A stretch of 7,191 nucleotides of DNA, taken from contig JALHLM010000270.1 in the NCBI GenBank assembly GCA_022844585.1, forward strand, positions 1-7,191, written 5' to 3'. Made by a program: the position numbers and the translations under genes. The first letter of the stretch is position 1, and every line of letters starts with the position of its first letter. The notes below the pieces were generated by a model. That model was not told the DNA's origin, did no database searches, and saw only the letters and a list, made by a program, of their open reading frames with translations. Of this stretch, positions 1 through 5,929 are shown piece after piece. The DNA is from Pirellulales bacterium. Lineage in GTDB: Bacteria; Planctomycetota; Planctomycetia; Pirellulales; JALHLM01.

Positions 1-942
1 CCCGGCGCGGTAATTGGGTTGCGGAAGTGGCTGCCATTGACGCGTCGCGCTTTTGCGTCAGGCATGTTGTCGAGCTTCATGTCGGTTGGCGCGGTCCTGG
101 CGCCCTTGGTCGCCGGCGCCCTGTTGGACTGGGGACATTTTACCTGGCGGCAGATCTTTCTCTGGCTGTCGTTGCCCGGCGTGACGTGGGCGTTGGTTTA
201 CTTCTTCTGGTATCGCGATTCCCCAGCGGAACACACGTCGGTCAATGACGGCGAGCGCGCGTTGATTGCTGCGGGCGGCGATGCGGAACCCAGTCACGCG
301 TCGCGCGCCCCCTGGCTGCACTTGGCCCTCAGCGTACGGATGTGGCTAATCTGCGCGCAACATTTCTTTCGTGCGGCGGCACAGGTGTTTTTCGGGACGT
401 GGTTTGCCACGTTTTTGCGCGAGAGCCCGGGGATTTCGGCGAAGCACGTTGCAGTGCTGGCGAGTCTGCCTCCTCTCGTGCTGATTCTCGGCGCGACGTG
501 CGGCGGCATCGTGTCGGATTGGCTGCTGCAGCGCACCGGCAGTCGACGCGTCAGCCGCCAGGCCTTAGCGGTGGTGAATATGCTGCTCTGCGCGGCGATG
601 TTCGTGGCCGCGGCCGTGAGCGACGATTCGCGGATTCGCATCGCGTTGATCTGCATAGGCTGTTTTTGGATGGCCATGGGAGGCGTCAGCTCGTATACCA
701 TCACCATGGACATGGGCGGACCCTACGTCGGAACGGTGTTTAGCGCCATGAACATGTGCGGCAGTTTCGGCGCCGCCGCGTTTCCGCTGTATGCCGGTTG
801 GCTCGTCGATGTCACGCACAACTGGAACTACGTGCTGCTGTCAATCGCCGTCATTTACCTGGCCGCGGCCGCATGCTGGGCGTGTTTGAATCCCGAAGGA
901 TCACTGTTCGACGCGCCCAGCGCGAAGGACTTGAACGCATGA
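1..942 (+). CDS. MFS transporter, anion:cation symporter (sugar acid/hexuronate) type, 5' partial
   Basis: This is the C-terminal part (313 visible residues) of a major facilitator superfamily permease in the inner membrane. The frame is open to the first base, so the true start lies outside the window; the TTG at 19 is internal. About eight hydrophobic segments are visible, near residues 21-42, 50-70, 114-138, 149-175, 188-207, 213-234, 242-269 and 275-296, matching roughly TM5-TM12 of a 12-helix carrier. A polar central loop follows the typical WYRDSPAEH stretch (70-78). GGIVSDWLLQRTGS (168-181) fits the conserved SD-x-L-x-R-x-G segment of the second half, and GTVFSAMNMCGSFGA (244-258) fits the G-T-x-S-x-x-N-x-x-G helix of the ACS group, which includes hexuronate, glucarate and galactonate carriers. 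The last bases overlap the next gene by 4 nt (ATGA), so it is coupled to the enzyme genes downstream. Family assignment is firm. The substrate is inferred from the neighbouring sugar-acid dehydratase. Confidence 0.9.
   Translation, partial: PGAVIGLRKWLPLTRRAFASGMLSSFMSVGAVLAPLVAGALLDWGHFTWRQIFLWLSLPGVTWALVYFFWYRDSPAEHTSVNDGERALIAAGGDAEPSHASRAPWLHLALSVRMWLICAQHFFRAAAQVFFGTWFATFLRESPGISAKHVAVLASLPPLVLILGATCGGIVSDWLLQRTGSRRVSRQALAVVNMLLCAAMFVAAAVSDDSRIRIALICIGCFWMAMGGVSSYTITMDMGGPYVGTVFSAMNMCGSFGAAAFPLYAGWLVDVTHNWNYVLLSIAVIYLAAAACWACLNPEGSLFDAPSAKDLNA
924..929 (+). promoter_or_regulatory. Ribosome binding site for the ceramidase-like gene
   Basis: GAAGGA lies 9 nt upstream of the ATG at 939, inside the end of the transporter gene. 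It fixes the start of the next gene at 939. The same frame is open further upstream, to about 756, but that stretch overlaps the transporter and encodes an arginine-rich, shadow-like sequence. Confidence 0.6.
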
Positions 943-2414
943 ATCAAATCAATCCTCCCCAGGCGCGCTGCCGAGCGGCCGCGGCACGGCGCGGCATCAC
1001 GCCGCCGGTCGGCATCTATCACCGCATGTGGGGCGCTGCAACGCACGATCGCGCCACGGGCGTACATCGACCGCTCTTGGCCACTGTCCTAGGTTTGGAA
1101 GTCTGCGACGGCCAGCCGCCATTGCGTCGCGTTATCGTGGGCATCGATCATTGCCTGATGTGGCACGACGACTTGGACCGGCTGCGCAATGAAGTCTGCC
1201 AACACGCTGGAGTCTCGCCGCAGGAACTGCACATTGCGTTTTCGCACACGCATGCCGCGGGGCTGATGGACCGCTCGCGCGCGCACTTGCCGGGCGGTGA
1301 GTTGATTGGACCGTACCTGGACCAACTCGCCCTCACGATCGCCGACGCGGTGCGAGAGGTCCTTGGCGGACTACACGAGGCGACCGTCCGCTATGGCGCG
1401 GGCCGATGCAACCTGGCGATGAACCGCGATCAATGGGATGCGGCGAGTAATCAATTCGTGTGCGGGCTCGACCCTGCTGCGCCGACCGATGACACGCTGC
1501 TCGTTGCCAGCGTAACTGCATTGGACGGCGAGCCCATCGCGACCGTCGTGAACTATGCGTGCCATCCGACGACACTGGCCTGGGAAAACACGTTGATCAG
1601 TTCCGATTACGTCGGCGCGTTGCGTGACATCGTCGAAAGCGCAACGCGTGGATCCTGCTTGTTCCTGCTGGGCGCTTGCGGGGATCTGGGGCCGCGCGAA
1701 GGTTTCGTCGGCGACACGAAGGTCGCCGATCGCCATGGAAGAGAGCTTGGTTATGCCGTCCTCTCCACGTTAGAATCGCTGTCGCCGCCGAGACAGTGTT
1801 ACCAGTATCGCGGCCCAGTCGTTTCAGGGGCGACGCTCGGCGATTGGCGCTACGAACCACTGACCGCTGCGGCGGCATCGGCGAAGTCCACGTGGCTGCA
1901 CCACGACTGGACGGTCGATATCCCGTATCTCAACGGCTTGCCGACGCTGGAACAAACTCGCCAAGAATTGGACCATTGGAGCACAGCGGAACGCCAGGCG
2001 CAACTAGCCGGCGAGGCAACTCAGGCCCGCGATTGTCGCGCGCAGGTGGAACGCATGCAGCGCCAGATGATCCGGATCGGCCAGCTTCCACCAGGCGACG
2101 CCTTTTCGCTGCCAATCTCACTTTGGAGACTGGGGGACGGCTACTGGCTGTTCCTCGAAGGGGAATACTACCAACAGCTCCAACGCGCGTTGCGAGCAGC
2201 GTTTCCCGGGCGACCGATCATCGTGGCGACCGTCGTCGACGGCTGGCGACCGGCCTATTTGCCCACGCGCGAAACCTATGGGCGCGGCATCTACCAAGAA
2301 CAAGTCGCCATCCTGACGCCAGGCTGCCTGGAGATGGTCATTGACACCGTGACCGCACAGTTTGATGCTTGGGACACGTCAACAGCAAGCAACGCGACGG
2401 CGAACAACCGATGA
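939..2414 (+). CDS. Neutral/alkaline ceramidase-like (PF04734-type) metal-dependent hydrolase, probably cytoplasmic
   Basis: A 491-residue protein with the fold signature of the neutral/alkaline non-lysosomal ceramidase N-terminal domain, whose members are zinc amidohydrolases. Visible family motifs, in order, are FSHTHAAG (101-108, metal-ligand histidines H103/H105), NYACHPTTL (205-213, metal-ligand H209), SSDYVGALRD (221-230), LLGACGDLGP (243-252), FLEGEYYQQL (405-414, acidic ligand E407 or E409) and PAYLPTRETYGRGIYQEQ (438-455, tyrosine ligand probably Y440). Two things are unusual. There is no hydrophobic N-terminal segment, whereas classical ceramidases are secreted. The GDxSPN nucleophile motif reads GDLGPR, with Gly251 where the catalytic serine would be. 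It is therefore probably a hydrolase or isomerase of the same fold acting on another substrate. The start at 939 is supported by GAAGGA and a 4-nt ATGA overlap with the transporter; its stop overlaps the next ATG in the same way. Fold assignment is fairly sure; the substrate is unknown. Confidence 0.8.
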   Translation: MNQINPPQARCRAAAARRGITPPVGIYHRMWGAATHDRATGVHRPLLATVLGLEVCDGQPPLRRVIVGIDHCLMWHDDLDRLRNEVCQHAGVSPQELHIAFSHTHAAGLMDRSRAHLPGGELIGPYLDQLALTIADAVREVLGGLHEATVRYGAGRCNLAMNRDQWDAASNQFVCGLDPAAPTDDTLLVASVTALDGEPIATVVNYACHPTTLAWENTLISSDYVGALRDIVESATRGSCLFLLGACGDLGPREGFVGDTKVADRHGRELGYAVLSTLESLSPPRQCYQYRGPVVSGATLGDWRYEPLTAAAASAKSTWLHHDWTVDIPYLNGLPTLEQTRQELDHWSTAERQAQLAGEATQARDCRAQVERMQRQMIRIGQLPPGDAFSLPISLWRLGDGYWLFLEGEYYQQLQRALRAAFPGRPIIVATVVDGWRPAYLPTRETYGRGIYQEQVAILTPGCLEMVIDTVTAQFDAWDTSTASNATANNR

Positions 2415-3373
2415 CGAACTGCGAAAAACCTCGTCACGAACTGGCCGGCGTCCTCCCGGTCTTCCAGACGCCGTACTACGCGGACGAGTCGATCGACTTT
2501 GAAACGCTGGAACGCGAGATCGACTGGCTGTTCGCTCAGGCCGTCGACGGTGTCGTGATGGCGATGGTCTCGGAGATACTGCGACTCGCCACGGACGAAC
2601 GCTGTGCGTTGGCTGTCTCCGTCTGTCGCCTGGCTCGCGATCGCGGAGTCGTCGTCATCAGCGTGGGCGCGGAGTGTTCGCGTCTCGCGGAGTATTTTGC
2701 GTGCCATGCGGCCGATTGTGGCGCGCACGCCTTGATGGCGATTCCCCCGGTGGCCACGGCGCTGGACGACGAACAGGCGTTTCAATACTTCGCACGCATC
2801 GCCGCTTCGGTTGAGATCCCCCTCATCGTGCAGGACGCCAGCGGCTATGTTGGCCGGCCCTTGAGCATGTCGCTCTATCAACGACTGCTCGACGAATTCG
2901 GCCCGCGCATTTACTTCAAGCCTGAGGCGACGCCAATCGGTCCACGACTCACGGCCTTGCGCGAGGCCACGGCTGGCGCTGCGAAAGTCTTCGAAGGCAC
3001 CGGAGGAATGGCCCTCGTCGACAGCTACCGGCGCGGCGTCGTGGGCACGATCCCCGGCGCGGATCTGGCTTGGGCCATTGTCGCGCTCTGGCAAGCGCTA
3101 AGGCGCGGCGACGACGCCCGGGCGTACCGCATTTCGTTGCCGCTCAGCTCGCTCATCTCCCTCCAAACGGGTCTGGATGCGTTCTTGGCGATCGAAAAGC
3201 ACTTGCTCGTAAAGCAAGGCGTATTCAAGAATACCATCGTCCGCGGTCCCGTCAGTTTCCAACTCGACGACGAGACGCGCTCCGAGGTCGATCGACTGTT
3301 TGAGCTGCTGATGCAGTCCGTTGCGAATGAATCGTGCGGCGACTTTTCGCGTCAGGTCACTGATCAGAATTGA
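2411..3373 (+). CDS. Dihydrodipicolinate synthase (DapA)/N-acetylneuraminate lyase family protein, divergent
   Basis: A 320-residue class I (Schiff-base) lyase of the DHDPS/NAL TIM-barrel family, close to the usual length of about 290-310. The opening LAGVLPVFQTPYYADESIDF matches the family start G-x-x-x-P-x-x-T-P. The Schiff-base lysine is K170 in YFKPEATP (168-175), aligned with the family I-K-E-A-T. EGTGGMAL (195-202) matches the G-x-D loop region, and a helical C-terminal domain follows. The GTTGE box is replaced by AMVSE (51-55), and the YNVP-type segment carrying the catalytic tyrosine reads LIVQDASG (138-145), so the two threonines and the tyrosine of true DapA are missing. It is therefore unlikely to make dihydrodipicolinate. 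Beside a sugar-acid dehydratase, an aldolase or dehydratase for a 2-keto-3-deoxy acid is the natural guess, but only by inference. The ATG at 2411 overlaps the previous stop by 4 nt and has no strong Shine-Dalgarno, which suggests translational coupling. Confidence 0.88.
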   Translation: MTNCEKPRHELAGVLPVFQTPYYADESIDFETLEREIDWLFAQAVDGVVMAMVSEILRLATDERCALAVSVCRLARDRGVVVISVGAECSRLAEYFACHAADCGAHALMAIPPVATALDDEQAFQYFARIAASVEIPLIVQDASGYVGRPLSMSLYQRLLDEFGPRIYFKPEATPIGPRLTALREATAGAAKVFEGTGGMALVDSYRRGVVGTIPGADLAWAIVALWQALRRGDDARAYRISLPLSSLISLQTGLDAFLAIEKHLLVKQGVFKNTIVRGPVSFQLDDETRSEVDRLFELLMQSVANESCGDFSRQVTDQN

Positions 3374-3387
3374 TTCAATCCAAGTCC

Positions 3388-4566
3388 ATGAAAATCACAA
3401 AAATCGAAACGCTCGTATGCCACGCGCGGATGCGCAATTGGGTGTTCGTCAAAGTTCTGACCGATCAGCCCGGCTTGTGGGGTTGGGGCGAGTCCACGCT
3501 GGAATGGCACACCCGGGCCGTCGTAGGCGCGATTGATGACCTTGCTCAGTTGCTGATCGGCGAAGATCCGCGCCGCATTGAGTACCTGTGGCAGATGATG
3601 TATCGGCAGCATTTCTGGCACGGCAACGGCATCGTCCGCGGCACCGCCATCAGCGGCATCGACGTGGCCCTGTGGGACATTCTCGGCAAGATACATGGCG
3701 TGCCGTGCCACCAACTGTGGGGCGGCCCGGTGCGCGACCAGATTCGCACCTATTGCCACCTCGGCGGCGGTCGCATGGAGGCCATGTACGAAACACGGCC
3801 GAGCGACGCCGCACGTTTCGCGGAGCTCGCGCTGCAAGCGGTTGCCGAAGGCTTTACGGCCATGAAATGTATGGCCGTGCCGGAGACGGCGCCGCTCGAA
3901 GGCCTTGCGCCAATTCGTTACGCCGAGGCCTGCGTGGCCGCGATGCGCGAGGCCGTTGGGCCGGCGATCGATCTGATGGTCGATTGCCATGCACGCCCCT
4001 CGCCGAGGATGGGCGTGCTGTTCGCGAAGGCCCTCGAGCCCTTCGGACTGTACTTTTTTGAAGAGCCGTGCTGGCCGGAGAGTGTCGACGGCATCGCTGA
4101 AGTGCAGCGGGCGGTCGCCACGCCGATTGCCACCGGCGAACGGCTCGTGAGCCAATATAGTTTTCGCGAGTTACTTGAAAAGCGGGCCTGCAGCGTGTTG
4201 CAACCAGATATCACACATTGCGGCGGCCTGAGCGAGGCGCGGCGCATTGCCGCCATGGCCGAGGCCTACCGCGTAGCCCTCGCACCGCACAACCCGCAGG
4301 GGCCGGTCAGCACGGCCGCGAGTCTGGAATTCGGTTTCGCCACGCCCAGCTACATCATTTGCGAAACCGTACACCTGGACGTGCCGTGGCGACAAGATAT
4401 CGTCGATGAAGGCTTCCAGATCGAGCCCCTCGGACGCATTGTCCGCCCCAGCGCGCGGCCAGGCCTGGGCATCGAAATCAACGAGACCGAGGTACGCAAG
4501 CATCCGTTCGAGCAAGAGTTATTGCAACGCTCCTTCTACGCCGACGGTGCGGTGGGAGATTGGTAA
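3388..4566 (+). CDS. Mandelate racemase/muconate lactonizing (enolase superfamily) enzyme, D-galactonate dehydratase-like
   Basis: A 392-residue acid-sugar dehydratase of the enolase superfamily, predicted to be Mg2+-dependent and cytoplasmic. The N-terminal capping domain (about 1-120) starts MKITKIETL and contains AISGIDVALWDILGK (87-101). The barrel carries the metal ligands D199 (VDCHAR), E225 (FFEEP) and E251 (TGER), and the catalytic H201 and H301 (LAPHNPQGP). Compared with E. coli DgoD as I recall it (D183, H185, E209, E235, H285), all five residues sit at a constant offset of 16, and the C-terminus AVGDW resembles the DgoD end. Family and dehydratase chemistry are therefore well supported. 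The exact sugar acid (galactonate or another aldonate/aldarate) is not. It is the last gene of the left operon. The start is uncertain: ATG 3388 gives a typical N-terminus, but an in-frame TTG at 3370 would overlap the previous stop by 4 nt (TTGA), as in the two junctions upstream. Confidence 0.9.
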   Translation: MKITKIETLVCHARMRNWVFVKVLTDQPGLWGWGESTLEWHTRAVVGAIDDLAQLLIGEDPRRIEYLWQMMYRQHFWHGNGIVRGTAISGIDVALWDILGKIHGVPCHQLWGGPVRDQIRTYCHLGGGRMEAMYETRPSDAARFAELALQAVAEGFTAMKCMAVPETAPLEGLAPIRYAEACVAAMREAVGPAIDLMVDCHARPSPRMGVLFAKALEPFGLYFFEEPCWPESVDGIAEVQRAVATPIATGERLVSQYSFRELLEKRACSVLQPDITHCGGLSEARRIAAMAEAYRVALAPHNPQGPVSTAASLEFGFATPSYIICETVHLDVPWRQDIVDEGFQIEPLGRIVRPSARPGLGIEINETEVRKHPFEQELLQRSFYADGAVGDW

Positions 4567-4665
4567 GCAAGCGCTCGAAGGATGGCAAACTACGACCTGC
4601 GACAGCTCGGGACTTTCGGACATCGCGTCAAAACAAAGTCGTCGTTTCACGCCTTATGCAACGAC

Positions 4666-5748
4666 TTAACGTCGCACGGCCCGCGCATATTGCACCGGCA
4701 GCATCTGCCAGGCATCCGTCACGCCGAGTTTGACGGCCGCGTGATAAGGCCAGTACGGATCGCGCAGCATCTCGCGCGCGAGCAGCACCATGTCCGCCTG
4801 TTCATTGCGGATGGCGTCATCGGCTTGCTGCGGATCGGTGATCATCCATCCCGCCGCCGTGGCGATGTTGGCTTCGCGACGAATGCGGCCGGCCAGCGGA
4901 ATCATAAAGCCTGGCGCCCAAGGGATGTGGGAGATATCTGGCGTGACGAAGCCTTGGCTGACGTCGAGCAAGTCCAGTCCCGCGGCCTTGAAGCGGCGCG
5001 CGGTTTCGATCGACTCGTCGACCGTCACGCCGCCGTCGATCCAATCGGTCACCGACAACCTCGCCGTCAACGGCAATCGCTCAGGCCAGACTTCGCGGAC
5101 CGCGTTCAACGTTTCCAGCATGAAGCGAATGCGGTTGTCGAAGCTTCCGCCGTATTGATCGGTGCGCTGATTGGCCAGCGGCGAATAAAATTCGTGCGCG
5201 AGATAGCCGTGCGCGAAGTGCAGCTCGAGCCACTCATAGCCCGCGGCCAAGGCGCGCTTTGCGGCCGCGACGAAGTTTTGCTGCACGCGCTCGATATCCT
5301 GGAGCGACATCTCGCGCGGCACCTTCGGCAGATTGCCGCCAAAGGCGATGGCCGACGGCGCGATCGTGTCCCAGCCGCCCTCGCCGGTTTCGATGTGATT
5401 GTCGCCCTCCCAGGGGCGCCGCGCGCTGGCCTTGCGACCAGCGTGCGCAATCTGGATGCCGGGAACTGCTCCGTGTTCTTTCAGAAAGCGGCCGATCTTC
5501 GCAAACGGCTCCACGTGGGCATCCAGATAGATGCCACTATCCGCAGGGCTAATGCGGCCCTCCGGGGACACGGCCGTGGCCTCGACGACGACCAGGCCGG
5601 CGCCGCCGACGGCTCGGGAACCGAGATGCACAAAGTGCCAATCGTTCGGAAAGCCGTCCTCCGACGAGTACTGGCACATCGGGGAGACCGCGATGCGATT
5701 CCGTAGCTCCACGTCCTTCACGCGAAACGGGTCGAACAATCCGCTCAT
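4666..5748 (-). CDS. NADH:flavin oxidoreductase / Old Yellow Enzyme family ene-reductase (XenA/YqjM-like)
   Basis: A 360-residue FMN-dependent ene-reductase (TIM barrel, cytoplasmic) that uses NAD(P)H to reduce activated C=C bonds. Relatives act on enones, nitro compounds and other electrophiles. Class III (YqjM/XenA) features are clear: C25 and Y27 in SPMCQYSSEDG (22-32), IQIAHAGRKASA (98-109), the substrate-binding pair H177/H180 followed by Y182 in ELHFAHGY (175-182), NQRTDQYGGSFDNR (193-206), R230 in LTARLSV, and W301 in the AGW segment, matching the XenA active-site tryptophan as I recall it. Length is close to XenA (about 363 residues), and similarity runs through the whole chain. The ATG at 5748 is set by an excellent ribosome binding site. 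It faces the left operon tail to tail across 99 bp and is divergent from the cytochrome-like gene. It appears monocistronic within the window, so no pathway is indicated. It could serve in detoxification or reduction of unsaturated metabolites. Confidence 0.93.
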   Translation of the reverse strand: MSGLFDPFRVKDVELRNRIAVSPMCQYSSEDGFPNDWHFVHLGSRAVGGAGLVVVEATAVSPEGRISPADSGIYLDAHVEPFAKIGRFLKEHGAVPGIQIAHAGRKASARRPWEGDNHIETGEGGWDTIAPSAIAFGGNLPKVPREMSLQDIERVQQNFVAAAKRALAAGYEWLELHFAHGYLAHEFYSPLANQRTDQYGGSFDNRIRFMLETLNAVREVWPERLPLTARLSVTDWIDGGVTVDESIETARRFKAAGLDLLDVSQGFVTPDISHIPWAPGFMIPLAGRIRREANIATAAGWMITDPQQADDAIRNEQADMVLLAREMLRDPYWPYHAAVKLGVTDAWQMLPVQYARAVRR

Positions 5749-5756
5749 TGCAATGG

Positions 5757-5765
5757 CTTCCTCTC
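5757..5765 (-). promoter_or_regulatory. Ribosome binding site of the ene-reductase gene
   Basis: On the minus strand this reads GAGAGGAAG, 8 nt before the ATG whose first base is 5748. It is the strongest Shine-Dalgarno in the window and supports that start, which also gives the normal family N-terminus (MSGLFDPF). Confidence 0.7.
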
Positions 5766-5819
5766 ATCGTGCTGTGGAATCAGCGAGCCGCCCGGCCACC
5801 AAGCCTTGATCGCCAGCCA

Positions 5820-5847
5820 ATGATAGAGGAGACACGATTGCCGGCAA
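5820..5847 (-). promoter_or_regulatory. Candidate sigma70-type promoter for the ene-reductase gene
   Basis: Reading the minus strand, a -35-like TTGCCG (5847-5842, 4 of 6 matches) is separated by 16 bp from a -10-like TATCAT (5825-5820, 5 of 6 matches). Transcription would start near 5813, leaving a leader of about 65 nt before the ATG. The -35 box lies within the palindrome TTGCCGGCAA. This is motif evidence only. Confidence 0.35.
5838..5847. promoter_or_regulatory. 10-bp perfect palindrome in the divergent promoter region, possible operator
   Basis: TTGCCGGCAA is a perfect inverted repeat about midway between the two divergent genes. It overlaps the proposed -35 box of the minus-strand promoter and lies 14 bp before the -35 of the plus-strand promoter. 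It could bind a dimeric regulator. A 10-bp palindrome is short enough to arise by chance in GC-rich DNA. Confidence 0.2.
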
Positions 5848-5860
5848 GGAGTGGCGATGA

Positions 5861-5890
5861 TTGCAGGTCCTCGCGGCTCGGGAGTACAAT
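5861..5890 (+). promoter_or_regulatory. Candidate sigma70-type promoter for the cytochrome c-like gene
   Basis: TTGCAG (5861-5866, 3 of 6 matches to the -35 consensus) is followed after 18 bp by TACAAT (5885-5890, 5 of 6 matches to the -10 consensus). A start near 5897 would give a short leader of roughly 27-33 nt. The good -10 and correct position are the main support; the -35 is weak. Confidence 0.45.
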
Positions 5891-5929
5891 GGACCTCGCT
5901 TTCGCCGCCGATCCGCCGAGAATGTGAAC

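Noticed and set aside
756..938. Upstream extension of the ceramidase-like frame inside the transporter gene
   Set aside because: The extra residues are arginine-rich shadow sequence. The ATG at 939 has a good GAAGGA site and a 4-nt overlap with the transporter stop.
2369..2410. Upstream TTG start for the DHDPS-family gene
   Set aside because: It would overlap the previous gene by about 46 bp and add 14 residues with no family match. ATG 2411 fits the ATGA coupling pattern.
2291..3094. Minus-strand open frame of 267 codons
   Set aside because: It straddles two real plus-strand genes antisense and has a composition typical of a shadow frame, with no recognisable motif.
3364..4155. Minus-strand open frame of 263 codons
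   Set aside because: It is antisense to the dehydratase, whose five catalytic residues confirm the plus-strand reading.
4636..4667. Inverted repeat AAGTCGT / ACGACTT in the convergent gap, as a possible terminator
   Set aside because: The stem is only 7 bp with an 18-nt loop and has no following T-run on either strand. It also overlaps the ene-reductase stop. The rest of the 99-bp gap shows no stronger hairpin.
4582..5706. A 374-codon open frame on the + strand, antisense to the ene-reductase
   Set aside because: Its product is rich in Arg, Gly and Ala without domain motifs, and it covers the complement of a clearly conserved OYE gene. Long antisense frames are expected in GC-rich DNA.
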